Shown here: positions 27,527 through 37,454 of the stretch, piece by piece | Layout: every line of letters starts with the position of its first letter | Numbering within the stretch: position 1 is the stretch's first letter | DNA from: Alphaproteobacteria bacterium | Lineage (GTDB): Bacteria; Pseudomonadota; Alphaproteobacteria; TMED109 | Length of the DNA stretch: 64,000 bases | Reading direction: 5' to 3' | NCBI GenBank assembly: GCA_030828505.1 | Contig: JAURCJ010000001.1 | Coordinates: 62,001-126,000, forward strand | The notes under the pieces: model-generated | What the model was told of the DNA's origin: nothing | Seen by the model: the letters and a program-made list of their open reading frames with translations, nothing else | Databases searched by the model: none | Made by a program: the position numbers and the translations under genes

Positions 27527-29566
27527 ATGAATAGTCTAAATTTTTATCCTCTAATTAATAGCAATTTATTAATAATTTTAATAATACTAAGCATAATTGT
27601 TATATTTATTGGTTTTAGGCTCAAAGCTCCTGGAAATATTTTTAAAACAATATTATTATGCTTGATTATTTTATCTATGGCTAATCCAACAATAATATCG
27701 GAAAATAGAGAAAATATTCCGGATACAGTTGCAGTTCTATTAGACCTTAGTCCTAGTCAAGACATCAATAATAGAAAAGATATTGCTCAAAAAGCTTATA
27801 ATACAGTTAAGAATGAACTTGAAAAAATAGATAATTTGGATGTCAGATTTAAGACAATTAATGGAGAAAAAGGCTCAAAAGTATTCGAACCATTAAATGC
27901 TATGGTTGGAGATATTCCTAATGATAGACTAGCTGGCGCAATCATAATCACAGATGGCCAAATTATTGATGCACCAAACATTGAAAAAAATCATAATTTT
28001 AAAGCACCTATAAATGTTTTACTTACTGGAGAAAAAGAAGAGAAAGATAGAAGACTAATAGTAGAGTCTGCGCCTAGATTTGGCATTGTAGGAGAAGAAA
28101 TTAATATTGATATTAAAGTTGAAGATATTTCAGCAAAAATACCTAATGCTTTAGTCACCATAAATATGAATGATGAAATAGAACAATCTAGATCTATACC
28201 TATTGGTGAAATTGTTACAATCACTATGCCTTTAGAAAGAGCAGGAATCACCTCTTTAAATATTGAAGTTGAACCTGGAGATCAAGAATTAACTCTGCAA
28301 AATAATAAAGCTGTTGTAGAAATAAATGCTATTCGCGAAAGATTGAAGGTAATGCTAGTATCCGGAGAACCTAATATGGGCTTAAGAAGCTGGCGAAACC
28401 TTCTTAATTCAGATCCCTCAGTTGACTTAGTTCACTTTACAATTTTAAGACCTCCTAATAAACAAGATTTAACTCCAGTAGGTGAACTTTCGCTTATTCC
28501 ATTTCCATCACGCGAATTATTTCAAGCAAATTTAAACGATTTTGATTTAATTATATTTGATCAATATCATCTTAGAGGTATTTTGCCTCAGTTTTATTTA
28601 AAAAATGTTGTGGAATATGTAGTAAATGGAGGAGCACTATTAGATGCTTCTGGCCCATCATATGCAGGACCTTATAGTTTATCTCTGTCACCTTTACAAA
28701 ATATATTACCGACTGAACCTACAGGAGAAGTCATAGTTCAGGAATTTACCCCAACTATGACCTCATATGGAGAAAGGCATCCCGTAACAGCAAATCTAAG
28801 AGATAATGGCAGTGCTAACTGGGGACCATGGTATAGAATGGTTGAAGGTTTAACTATCGCTGGAGATGTATTATTAGAAGGCCCCAATTCAAGACCATTA
28901 CTAGTTCTCAATAGAGTGGGACAAGGAAGAGTAGCACAAATATTATCTGATCAATCATGGGTATGGACTAAACCTGGTTCAAATAAAGGACCACAAGCAG
29001 ATCTGCTAAGGAGGCTAGTTCATTGGTTGATGAAAGAGCCAGAATTGGAGGAAAACGAATTATCTGCAAGAGTAGATAATGATACTATAATAATTACCAA
29101 GAATTCACTTACTATAGATAAAAAACCAATTATTAGCATATCTCCAGATAATATAAGAAAAGAAATTCTATTAGAAGATATAGGTAAAGGTAAGCAAATA
29201 GGTAAAATTTTATCTCCTGAAGAGGGAATATGGAAGTTTTCTTCTGGCAACTCTAAAATCTCATTGATAGTGGGTAATAGTAACTCAATAGAATATTTAG
29301 ATGTAAGAACTACTGAAAATATAGTTAAACCATTAGTTAAATTTACTTCCGGTTCAATCAATTGGATAAATAATGAGAAAAATATACCTAATATAAAATA
29401 TTTAGCTAAAAATAAAATTACTGAAGACACCGATAATCTAAATTTAATAAAAAATGAAAAATATTTCATTAAAAGTCTGCAACAATCCTCATTAGCTCCT
29501 TGGTATTTAGTTCTTATTTTAAGTTTAGTTTTACTTTTCTTATCTTGGTACAGAGAAACAAAATAA
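27527..29566 (+). CDS. Large membrane protein with VWA-like and amidotransferase-like regions
   Basis: This 679-residue protein has N-terminal membrane helices (about 12-60), then a VWA-like stretch (TVAVLLDLSPSQDINNR near 70-86 and GAIIITDGQIID) with an incomplete MIDAS. A class-I amidotransferase-like region follows (DFDLIIFDQYHLRGILPQFYLKNVVEYVVNGGALLDASG), and a C-terminal helix lies at about 655-674. It lies 5 nt after the DUF4159 gene and shares its layout, so the two probably work as a pair with MoxR and DUF58. Exact role unknown. Confidence 0.75.
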   Translation: MNSLNFYPLINSNLLIILIILSIIVIFIGFRLKAPGNIFKTILLCLIILSMANPTIISENRENIPDTVAVLLDLSPSQDINNRKDIAQKAYNTVKNELEKIDNLDVRFKTINGEKGSKVFEPLNAMVGDIPNDRLAGAIIITDGQIIDAPNIEKNHNFKAPINVLLTGEKEEKDRRLIVESAPRFGIVGEEINIDIKVEDISAKIPNALVTINMNDEIEQSRSIPIGEIVTITMPLERAGITSLNIEVEPGDQELTLQNNKAVVEINAIRERLKVMLVSGEPNMGLRSWRNLLNSDPSVDLVHFTILRPPNKQDLTPVGELSLIPFPSRELFQANLNDFDLIIFDQYHLRGILPQFYLKNVVEYVVNGGALLDASGPSYAGPYSLSLSPLQNILPTEPTGEVIVQEFTPTMTSYGERHPVTANLRDNGSANWGPWYRMVEGLTIAGDVLLEGPNSRPLLVLNRVGQGRVAQILSDQSWVWTKPGSNKGPQADLLRRLVHWLMKEPELEENELSARVDNDTIIITKNSLTIDKKPIISISPDNIRKEILLEDIGKGKQIGKILSPEEGIWKFSSGNSKISLIVGNSNSIEYLDVRTTENIVKPLVKFTSGSINWINNEKNIPNIKYLAKNKITEDTDNLNLIKNEKYFIKSLQQSSLAPWYLVLILSLVLLFLSWYRETK

Positions 29567-29575
29567 ACAAAAATA

Positions 29576-30181
29576 ATGCCTAAAATTTTGCCTAATATAA
29601 TTATTGAAAAATCATATCAAGATAAAATTAGTGGCTATATTTGTGGAATAGACGAAGTTGGAAGAGGATGCCTAGCAGGGCCAGTAGTGGCTGCAGCAGT
29701 GGTTTTAAATTTTAATTCTATACCAATAGGAATCAATGATTCTAAAAAATTATCTAAAATTAAAAGAAATTTAATTTCTAAAGAATTAAAAATAAAAGCA
29801 ATAGATATAGCAATAGGAGAGGCTAACAGTCTTGAAATTGATAAAATAAACATATTAAATGCTAGTCTTCTAGCAATGCAAAGAGCTTATAGAAATTTAA
29901 CTATACCAATTGCAGTTGCGCTAATAGATGGCATTCATTCTCCAACAATAAACTGCAAAACCGTTAATATTATTAAAGGTGATTCTAAAAGTATATCGAT
30001 CGCCGCAGCATCAATAATTGCAAAAACATATAGAGATAATCTAATGGAAGAAATTGGAAATAAATATCCAAAATATAATTTTAAAAATAATGTTGGATAT
30101 GGTACAAAAGAACACTATCAATCAATACTATTGAATGGCTTAACTAAGTATCATAGAAGATCTTTTAAATTATTTAAATAA
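29576..30181 (+). CDS. rnhB: Ribonuclease HII
   Basis: This 201-residue enzyme cuts RNA in RNA:DNA hybrids and removes single ribonucleotides from DNA. The active-site DEVGRG (Asp26-Glu27) opens the domain. KKLSKIKRN, the central VALIDG aspartate and GDSKSISIAAASIIAKTYRD are family hallmarks, and it ends YHRRSFK. It precedes ccrM by 39 nt, the order typical of alphaproteobacteria. Confidence 0.95.
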   Translation: MPKILPNIIIEKSYQDKISGYICGIDEVGRGCLAGPVVAAAVVLNFNSIPIGINDSKKLSKIKRNLISKELKIKAIDIAIGEANSLEIDKINILNASLLAMQRAYRNLTIPIAVALIDGIHSPTINCKTVNIIKGDSKSISIAAASIIAKTYRDNLMEEIGNKYPKYNFKNNVGYGTKEHYQSILLNGLTKYHRRSFKLFK

Positions 30182-30220
30182 AAATTTAATTATTAGAAAC
30201 GTAAAGTAAAGAATAAATAT

Positions 30221-31300
30221 ATGGAAAAATTAATAATAGGTGACTGCATTAAAGAAATGTCAAAAATGAAAGATAAGTCAGTAGATATGATATTTGCAGA
30301 CCCACCATATAATTTACAACTATCCAAAACATTGTTAAGGCCTGATCAAACGAATGTTAAAGGGGTTGACCATAAATGGGACAAATTTAATAGTTTTGAG
30401 GCTTATGATGAGTTTACAGCTAAATGGCTAAGTCAATGCAAGAGATTATTGAAAGATGATGGAACAATATGGGTTATAGGCTCTTATCATAATATATTTA
30501 GAGTAGGCTCAAAAATACAAAATTTAGGGTTTTGGATTTTAAACGATATAATATGGAATAAAACTAATCCTATGCCTAATTTCAAAGGCAATAGATTTAC
30601 TAATGCACATGAAACCTTAATATGGGCAAGTAAAAGTAAAGTTTCTAAGTATACCTTTAACTATAAAGCTATGAAGGTTGCAAATGATGATAAGCAAATG
30701 CGTTCAGATTGGTCATTACCAATTTGTTCTGGTAATGAGAGAGTCAAAAAATTAGGTAAAACTTTACATCCCACTCAGAAACCTGAAGCCTTACTTCATA
30801 GAATTATAATTTCTTCTACTAAAAAAGGTGATTGTATTTTAGACCCTTTTTTTGGAACAGGTTCAACCGGAGTTGTTGCTAAAAAACTATCTAGAAAAAT
30901 TATAGGCATAGAGCAAAGTAAGGAGTATATGCATTTTGCTAAAAAAAGAATAGAAAAAACAAATATTTTAAATGAAAAGGCAATTACTATTACTAAAAAC
31001 CTTAAAAGTGAAATTAAAGTGCCTTTTGGAAATTTACTAGATAATGGGTTGCTTAAAATTGGAAGTAAGCTTCATGATATTAATAAAAAGCATAAAGCTG
31101 TAATTAGAGCAGATGGCAGCTTAATGACAGATCAAAAAGTTGAAGGGTCCATTCATTCAGTTGGTGCAAAAATACAGGGTCATAATGCCTGTAATGGTTG
31201 GCAATTCTGGTATTTCGAAAAAAATGGTGAACTCATATCTATTAATAAACTTAGAGAAAAAATAAGAAAAAATAAAACGACAAAAGATAATACTAATTAA
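30221..31300 (+). CDS. ccrM: CcrM-type adenine-N6 DNA methyltransferase (GANTC)
   Basis: This 359-residue beta-class methyltransferase has catalytic DPPY at residues 27-30 and the SAM motif DPFFGTGSTG at about 207-216, the reversed order of its class. The C-terminal extension (about 270-350, with GSKLHDINKKHKAVIRADGSLM and SIHSVGAKIQGHNACNGWQFWY) is specific to the CcrM group and helps recognise DNA. CcrM methylates GANTC and in Caulobacter couples transcription to the cell cycle. No restriction enzyme is adjacent, consistent with a solitary regulatory methylase. Its end overlaps mutY by 4 nt. Confidence 0.93.
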   Translation: MEKLIIGDCIKEMSKMKDKSVDMIFADPPYNLQLSKTLLRPDQTNVKGVDHKWDKFNSFEAYDEFTAKWLSQCKRLLKDDGTIWVIGSYHNIFRVGSKIQNLGFWILNDIIWNKTNPMPNFKGNRFTNAHETLIWASKSKVSKYTFNYKAMKVANDDKQMRSDWSLPICSGNERVKKLGKTLHPTQKPEALLHRIIISSTKKGDCILDPFFGTGSTGVVAKKLSRKIIGIEQSKEYMHFAKKRIEKTNILNEKAITITKNLKSEIKVPFGNLLDNGLLKIGSKLHDINKKHKAVIRADGSLMTDQKVEGSIHSVGAKIQGHNACNGWQFWYFEKNGELISINKLREKIRKNKTTKDNTN

Positions 31301-32319
31301 ACCAAATTTGCTACTTTTTTCATTAAAGAAGGTAGCTGGCCTCTAGCATTACCAATATCAAGCCACTCACCTTCAATATCAACTCTATTAATAACTATAA
31401 TATAGTATACATTTAGTATCAGATTAAAATGGCTAAAAGTATGATGTATATAATCTTTTATATTTTCATGCTTAATTAAATCTTCAAATAATTTATCATT
31501 TGGAATATCATTTTTATCTAAAACCCATAAAGAGGATGGAAAAGATAGCATGCCTCCAAGTAATCCCTTATTGGGCCTTCTTACAAAAAGAAACTTATTG
31601 TCATCTTTTTTCTTAATTAAATAGCAATTGCCGTACCTAGTTATTTTATTTTTACTTGTTTTTATTGTATTAAAGTTTGTTAATGCAGACTTATTAAATC
31701 TAAAAGTTTTACATATATTGTTTATTGGGCAAATTGAACATTTTGGAAATTTTGACTTACAATATTTTGAACCAATATCCATAATTGCTTCATTAAAATC
31801 ACCTGGCCTATCTAAAGGTAATATATTTTCAGCAAGTTTTTTGATTGATGTGTTACATAAGTTATGTTTGTTATTTATTCTTGTGATAACTCTTCTGACA
31901 TTTACATCTAATGCTACCTTATGCTGGTTATAAGCTATAGCACAAATAGCTGAAGCAGTATAATCTCCAATACCTGGAAGTTTAATCAATATCTCTATAT
32001 CATTTGGAAAAATACCATTAAATTTTTCAACAATCTGTTTTGAACACTTATGTAAGTTTCTAGCTCTTGAATAATAACCTAAACCAGCCCAATAAGTTAA
32101 TACATCCTCAATATTTGATTCAGCTAATATATTTATATTTGGAAATCGAGAAATAAATTTTTTAAAATATGGAATAACTGCCGTAACAGTTGTTTGTTGA
32201 AGCATAATTTCGCTAATCCATACTTTATAAACATCTATATTATTTTTATTTGGTTCTCTCCATGGTAGGCTTCTTTTTTCTAAATCATACCAGTTTAAAA
32301 TAATTTTATTTGTATCCAA
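31297..32319 (-). CDS. mutY: A/G-specific adenine glycosylase
   Basis: This 340-residue base-excision enzyme removes adenine paired with 8-oxoguanine. It shows the catalytic pair Glu37 (ISEIMLQQT) and Asp138 (VALDVNVRRV), the helix-hairpin-helix LPGIGDYTASAI, and a four-cysteine 4Fe-4S loop (CKSKFPKCSICPINNIC). A degenerate Nudix-like domain (about 225-335) reads the oxidised guanine. Convergent with ccrM, divergent from the DUF721 gene. Confidence 0.95.
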   Translation of the reverse strand: MDTNKIILNWYDLEKRSLPWREPNKNNIDVYKVWISEIMLQQTTVTAVIPYFKKFISRFPNINILAESNIEDVLTYWAGLGYYSRARNLHKCSKQIVEKFNGIFPNDIEILIKLPGIGDYTASAICAIAYNQHKVALDVNVRRVITRINNKHNLCNTSIKKLAENILPLDRPGDFNEAIMDIGSKYCKSKFPKCSICPINNICKTFRFNKSALTNFNTIKTSKNKITRYGNCYLIKKKDDNKFLFVRRPNKGLLGGMLSFPSSLWVLDKNDIPNDKLFEDLIKHENIKDYIHHTFSHFNLILNVYYIIVINRVDIEGEWLDIGNARGQLPSLMKKVANLV

Positions 32320-32371
32320 AGCTGAGATCTTTCATAATCATATAAATAACTTTTACTATGAAATTATAGAT

Positions 32372-32833
32372 ATGAATTTAAAAAAAATAAATAACCCTAG
32401 AAGAATAAGTTTTATATCAAAAAGTATTACAAAAGAAATTTTTAAACAAAGAGGCTTCAAAGAACAAAAAGTAATTACAAATTGGAAAGATATTGTTGGT
32501 GAAGAAATTAATTTATATACTATCCCTGAATCATTAACACAAAATAAATTACTTATAATTAAGTGTGAAAGTTCATATGCTCTAGAATTTCAATATCATA
32601 TCCCAAAAATTATTGAAAGAATTAGTTTAATGATGGGATATAATGCGGTTAAAGATATTCGAATTAAACAAGGTAATGTTATAAGTAAAAATAAAACTAT
32701 CAGTAGAAAGAAAAATACCCTATCTAATAAAAATAAAGAAGAATTAAAAAAGATATTCTCTAAAATAAAAAATAAAAATTTAAAAAATAAATTAATTAAC
32801 TTTTCTAAATCTTTTTTCTCAAATATAGATTAA
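32372..32833 (+). CDS. DciA-like DUF721 protein
   Basis: This 153-residue basic protein has a DUF721 core at about 15-100 (ITNWKDIVGEEINLYTIPESL and LIIKCESSYALEFQYHIPKIIERIS). The C-terminus is Lys/Asn-rich and probably disordered. DUF721 includes DciA, which helps load the replicative helicase in bacteria without DnaC; whether this copy does so is inferred. mutY-DUF721-dsbA-smc is a standard alphaproteobacterial order. Confidence 0.8.
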   Translation: MNLKKINNPRRISFISKSITKEIFKQRGFKEQKVITNWKDIVGEEINLYTIPESLTQNKLLIIKCESSYALEFQYHIPKIIERISLMMGYNAVKDIRIKQGNVISKNKTISRKKNTLSNKNKEELKKIFSKIKNKNLKNKLINFSKSFFSNID

Positions 32834-32856
32834 AGAAAATATATAAGGAGTTTAAA

Positions 32857-33450
32857 ATGAAAATATTTACCCGTATATTGCTAATATTTAGTTTAATATT
32901 TCCTCTTCGTGCTTTTTCTGAAGATATGTCAGAACCTCTTCCCGGAAGAATACTAGGTAACGAGTCAGCCCAAATCATAATTGAAGAATATGCTTCTATG
33001 TCATGTGGTCATTGTGCAAGTTTTCATAACAATACTCTTGATAAGATTAAAAAAGAATTTATTGATACAGGTAAAGCTAAACTAGTTTTTTATGACTTCC
33101 CTTTAGATAGAGGAGCTATGATAGGTTCAATGATAACCCAATGTATGAATGATAATCAGTTTTTTCCTGTTTTAACTAGACTTTTTCAAAAACAAATTGA
33201 ATGGACACAAAGTGATAACCTTTTAGAATCGATAAATGATATTTTAGCTCCTTTAGGATTAGATAAAACACGAATTTTGTCATGTTTGGAGGAAAATGAA
33301 ATAAATCAAAATCGTTGGAAATCTCTATTAGCAGGAAGAAAATATGCAATTGATATTAAAGGTGTAGAAGCTACGCCTACTTTCTTTGTTAATGGTGAAA
33401 AAGTAGAAGGAAAGTTTGATTTAAAAAAATTAAAAGAACTTTTAAAATAA
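32857..33450 (+). CDS. Exported DsbA-like thioredoxin-fold protein
   Basis: This 197-residue protein has a signal peptide (about 1-21, ending LRAFS) and a DsbA-family thioredoxin fold. The redox motif is CGHC (Cys50, Cys53), and the cis-proline loop is ATPTFFVNG near residue 170. It probably forms or isomerises disulfides in periplasmic proteins. An AAGGAG site precedes the ATG. The reductase at 42208 may supply electrons to this or related proteins. Confidence 0.88.
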   Translation: MKIFTRILLIFSLIFPLRAFSEDMSEPLPGRILGNESAQIIIEEYASMSCGHCASFHNNTLDKIKKEFIDTGKAKLVFYDFPLDRGAMIGSMITQCMNDNQFFPVLTRLFQKQIEWTQSDNLLESINDILAPLGLDKTRILSCLEENEINQNRWKSLLAGRKYAIDIKGVEATPTFFVNGEKVEGKFDLKKLKELLK

Positions 33451-33529
33451 CTAAAGAAATGAAAAGAATATTTTGTGTATTTAAAATATTATAATACAAT
33501 ATATAGTATCTATTATTAATGGCTTCTTA

Positions 33530-36500
33530 ATGAAATTTACTAAACTAAAAATAACCGGCTTTAAATCTTTTGTTGATACTACAGAATTAGATATCAAAGA
33601 AGGGCTTACAGGTCTAGTCGGACCAAATGGATGTGGCAAATCAAATATTGTTGAAGCAATGAAATGGAATATGGGCGAAGCTGGTCCTTCAAGGTTAAGA
33701 GCTGGAGAAATGAATGATCTAATATTTGCTGGTACTAAAGGTAGAGCATCCCGAAACTCAGCTGAAGTTGTTCTAACTATTGAGAATAATAGTAATTCAT
33801 TAAAATTATATGAAAATAATAATGAAATAGAAGTATCCAGAAAAATAGATAAAGGCGAAGGCTCAACATATACAATTAACAATAAAGAAGTAAGACAACG
33901 AGATGTTCAGATTTTATTTGCAGACTTAGCAATAGGTTCTAGGTCAAATGCAATTGTAGATCAAGGACAAGTTGGACAAATTATTAATTCTAAACCTCAA
34001 GAAAGAAGAAAAATTCTTGAAGAAGCAGCAGGTATTTCTGGTATTCATGCAAGAAAGCATGAAACAGAGCTAAAATTAAAATCCACTGAAACAAATTTAG
34101 ATAAACTTGAGGAAATTATATATAATGATCAATTAAGATTAAAAGAATTATCAAGGCAAACAAAACAAGCAAAAAGATATAAAGATATTTCTGAAAATAT
34201 AAGAAGAATGGAAGCTATTATTCTTTATCAACGTTGGAATGATACAATTAATTATATTGAAAAAAATAAAGATGAATTGCGGTTATATATAGAAAAAGTA
34301 AATGATATTACTAGAAATATTTCGAAAAAAGAACTAGTCAAAAATGAAATAGAAGAAAATCTTCCTGCGCTAAGATCAGAGAAACAAAAATACTCTAATT
34401 TATTAAATAAATTTCAAGTTGAATATAATATTCTTATAAATGAAGAAGATAACTTATTATCCGAGCAGAAAAATATAAATGAAAATATTTCATATATAGA
34501 AACAGAAATTCTAAATGATGATAAATTATTTAAAGACCTAAAATTACAAGCAGATGAATTATCAAAAGAAATAGATAACTTAAATAATAGTAATGATACA
34601 TCTAAGCTAAGTAAACTTAAACTAAGTTTAGAAAACGCAAAAAATGAAGAAGATTCTATTTCTGAAGAGCTTAAAGCAGCCGAGAAAGATTTAAATATTA
34701 ATATATCACAAAGAAAGAATTTTGAAGCAGAAATAATAAAACTTAAATTAGAAAAAGAAGATAATACCATCAATATAAAAAATTCTAAAAAAGAATTAGA
34801 GCTAATAAAAAAAGGGCCTCTAGAAAAAGAGAATAAAAATACATTTATTAAACATATAGAAAAATATAAAAACGATTTACAAAAATTTAATAATGAAGAG
34901 AAAGACTTTATAAAAAAAAGAGATACAGCTGTTGCTAAAATTAATGAATATGAAACTCAAATTACTAAACAAAATATAATTTTGCAGAATAGTTATAGAA
35001 ATATCGAACAATATAATGCATCAAAAAATATTTTAACAAAATTATTTGAAAGTGAAGATGATAATATTGTGATCAATTCTTTAAAATTTCCTAAAGGATA
35101 TGAAAAAGCTATAGAAGCAAGTTTGGGACATGGTTTAAAAGCTTCTCTTGAAAAATCAGATATAGAATGGAGACATATAGAGCAAAAATCTCTATTTGAG
35201 CTGCCAGAAAATATTAATAATTTAAGCCAATATGCTAAAGGTGTGCCTGAGGTTATAAATATATTAAAATTAACTGGCATTGTAAATTCAACTGCTGAAG
35301 GTGATGAACTTCAACCTAAACTTAAGCCAGGCCAACAATTAGTCACTAAAAATGGAGGATTATGGCGCTGGGATGGATACACTCATAATGAAAAAGCTGA
35401 AACACCTGCTAATCAAATATTACAAAATAAGTCTAATCTTATAGAGATTAATTCTAAAATTAAGAAAACTCAAAGTAATATTGATAATACTAAACAAAAT
35501 ATAGAGAATTTAGAAGTTTTAATAAGAGAACAAGAAAAAGCTAAAAACAAATTTAATGATATTTTAATGGAGATAGATAATAAAAAAGTAAGCACAAGAG
35601 ATAAAATAGAGAATGAACAGAATAATTTAGCAGCTTATATTGAAAATAATAGCGAAGAAAATACAAAAGTAGCACTTTTAGAATCATCAATAGAAAAATA
35701 TAATCAAACTAATCAATTACTAGTAAAATCAATTAATGAAATTACAAAACAAAAACAATCACTAAAAAAAGAAGATTTGTTGCAAGATAATATTGATAAA
35801 ATATCACTAAAAAATAAAAATAAAAAAGAAAATTTAGCGAATCAAATATCTATATATCAAAAAGAGCTAAGTTTTATTGAAAATATTGAAAAGCAAATTA
35901 GACAATTCAATAATGAAAAAAGTAGACTATTAAATCAATCAGATAATATTTTGGAAAGAGTAAATAAGCTAAAAATCAGAAAAGAATCATTAGATAAAAA
36001 TATTAAAAACTTAGAATTAAAACCCAATCAAATAAAAGAAAATAAAAATCATATTTTAAATCAAATAGAAAAAATAAAAATAGAATTATCTGATATTGAA
36101 AACAAATTATCAATTAAAGAAACAAACAGCAAAGAAATAAATAATGAACTTAAAACCTATAATGATGAATTAATTAGACAACGAGAAAATAAAGCAAGAT
36201 TAGAAGGTTTGCTTCATCAGGCAAATGAAAAACAAAAAGATGATAAAGCTATAATCTCTGAAAAACTTAATATTGAACCCAATGATTTTCATAAATTGAT
36301 AGATCTTAATGACAATTTACCTAATTCAGAACAAGCAAGTTTAGAATTAGAAAAGCTACTACTACAAAGGGAACGAATCGGGCCAGTAAATTTAGTAGCA
36401 GAGGAAGATTCAGAAAAATTAGTTGAAAAGTTAAATGATATTGAAAATGAAAAGGAAGATTTAGTAAATGCGATAAGTAAATTAAGGTCCAGTATAAGGT

Positions 36501-37003
36501 CCATTAATAAAGAAGCAAAAATTAGACTCATGGAAGCTTATACTAAAGTAAATACTAATTTTAAAATATTATTTACTGAGTTATTTGGTGGAGGTGAAGC
36601 TTATTTGGCTTTAACCGAATCAGATAACCCCTTAAACTCTGGACTTGAATTAATGGCATCTCCTCCTGGTAAAAAACTTCAACAAATGAGCTTGCTTTCT
36701 GGAGGAGAACAAGCGCTAACAGCTATGGCGCTGATTTTTTCAGTTTTTCTCTCCAAGCCTTCTCCAATATGTATATTAGATGAGGTTGATGCACCTTTAG
36801 ATGAATCGAATGTTGATAGATTTCTTGACCTCATCGAATCAATATCAGAAAAATCCAAAACTAGATTTTTAGTTGTTAGTCACAACAGACTAACAATGGC
36901 TAGAATGCATCGACTATATGGAGTAACAATGCAAGAACCTGGTGTCTCACAACTAGTTTCTGTGTCTTTAAAAGAGGCAGAAAAATATGAAAATGTCTTA
37001 TAA
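33530..37003 (+). CDS. smc: Chromosome segregation protein SMC
   Basis: This 1157-residue SMC ATPase has Walker A in VGPNGCGKSNIVEAMKW (about 31-47). Two long coiled-coil arms (about 165-490 and 660-990) flank a hinge at about 500-640 (GYEKAIEASLGHGLKASLE). The C-terminal head has signature MSLLSGGEQALTAMAL and Walker B PICILDEVDAPLDE. It compacts and segregates the chromosome, normally with ScpA and ScpB, whose genes are not here. The arms are rich in Lys, Asn, Glu and Ile but the length is normal. Confidence 0.97.
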   Translation: MKFTKLKITGFKSFVDTTELDIKEGLTGLVGPNGCGKSNIVEAMKWNMGEAGPSRLRAGEMNDLIFAGTKGRASRNSAEVVLTIENNSNSLKLYENNNEIEVSRKIDKGEGSTYTINNKEVRQRDVQILFADLAIGSRSNAIVDQGQVGQIINSKPQERRKILEEAAGISGIHARKHETELKLKSTETNLDKLEEIIYNDQLRLKELSRQTKQAKRYKDISENIRRMEAIILYQRWNDTINYIEKNKDELRLYIEKVNDITRNISKKELVKNEIEENLPALRSEKQKYSNLLNKFQVEYNILINEEDNLLSEQKNINENISYIETEILNDDKLFKDLKLQADELSKEIDNLNNSNDTSKLSKLKLSLENAKNEEDSISEELKAAEKDLNINISQRKNFEAEIIKLKLEKEDNTINIKNSKKELELIKKGPLEKENKNTFIKHIEKYKNDLQKFNNEEKDFIKKRDTAVAKINEYETQITKQNIILQNSYRNIEQYNASKNILTKLFESEDDNIVINSLKFPKGYEKAIEASLGHGLKASLEKSDIEWRHIEQKSLFELPENINNLSQYAKGVPEVINILKLTGIVNSTAEGDELQPKLKPGQQLVTKNGGLWRWDGYTHNEKAETPANQILQNKSNLIEINSKIKKTQSNIDNTKQNIENLEVLIREQEKAKNKFNDILMEIDNKKVSTRDKIENEQNNLAAYIENNSEENTKVALLESSIEKYNQTNQLLVKSINEITKQKQSLKKEDLLQDNIDKISLKNKNKKENLANQISIYQKELSFIENIEKQIRQFNNEKSRLLNQSDNILERVNKLKIRKESLDKNIKNLELKPNQIKENKNHILNQIEKIKIELSDIENKLSIKETNSKEINNELKTYNDELIRQRENKARLEGLLHQANEKQKDDKAIISEKLNIEPNDFHKLIDLNDNLPNSEQASLELEKLLLQRERIGPVNLVAEEDSEKLVEKLNDIENEKEDLVNAISKLRSSIRSINKEAKIRLMEAYTKVNTNFKILFTELFGGGEAYLALTESDNPLNSGLELMASPPGKKLQQMSLLSGGEQALTAMALIFSVFLSKPSPICILDEVDAPLDESNVDRFLDLIESISEKSKTRFLVVSHNRLTMARMHRLYGVTMQEPGVSQLVSVSLKEAEKYENVL

Positions 37004-37035
37004 ATTAAGGTTCTTATTATATTTAATTCACGTTC

Positions 37036-37064
37036 TTGACAGTAATGTAGGTATACTCTATGTT
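37036..37064 (+). promoter_or_regulatory. Candidate sigma-70 promoter of the F0 operon
   Basis: TTGACA at 37036-37041 is followed, after 17 nt, by TATGTT at 37059-37064, 37 nt before the atpI start. It lies in the 97-nt gap after smc, where the next operon begins. A second -10-like TATACT overlaps the spacer. No experimental support; A+T richness weakens the -10 match. Confidence 0.4.
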
Positions 37065-37100
37065 TTGCAAAAATCATGATTTTTTAAGGTTTTTTTTATT

Positions 37101-37412
37101 ATGACCAAGCAAAAAAAAATAAATGATTTAGATGATTCTTTGAGTAAGTTATCTAAAAAACTAGATAATATTAGAGCAAAAAAAGATAGTGAGGATGATA
37201 ATAATAAAAATAAAAAATTTACAGGTTTTGCTCATGCATTCAAGGTTGTTTCAGAGTTATTTGCAAATATTTTAGTAGGAGGTTCTATAGGTTGGACATT
37301 GGATTATTTTGTTAATACAAAACCAATTTTTTTAATAATATTTTTGATAATTGGATTTATTTCGGGTATTTACACTTCATATAAATCGTCAAAAAAATTT
37401 GCAAAATATTGA
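37101..37412 (+). CDS. atpI: AtpI/AtpZ-type ATP synthase accessory protein
   Basis: This 103-residue protein has a charged N-terminus (about 1-40) and two transmembrane helices (about 52-72 and 76-95). The conserved GGSIGWTLDYF and GFISGIYTSYK are typical of AtpI/AtpZ proteins. These assist c-ring assembly or Mg2+ handling and usually head the F0 operon, as here. It precedes atpB by 42 nt. Confidence 0.85.
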   Translation: MTKQKKINDLDDSLSKLSKKLDNIRAKKDSEDDNNKNKKFTGFAHAFKVVSELFANILVGGSIGWTLDYFVNTKPIFLIIFLIIGFISGIYTSYKSSKKFAKY

Positions 37413-37454
37413 AGAACATATTATTAATTTTTAAGTATAATGTAAGGATATAAA

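Noticed and set aside
27527-29566. Functional glutamine amidotransferase
   Set aside because: The fold-like stretches are present, but I cannot find a convincing Cys-His-Glu triad, so a catalytic call is not supported.
33481-35280. Several long minus-strand frames inside smc
   Set aside because: They are antisense shadows rich in Ser, Phe and Ile, with no ribosome binding site and no family resemblance. The sense SMC reading is complete.
37004-37100. Riboswitch upstream of the F0 operon
   Set aside because: The gap is only 97 nt and A+T-rich; only promoter-like hexamers are visible and no structured aptamer.
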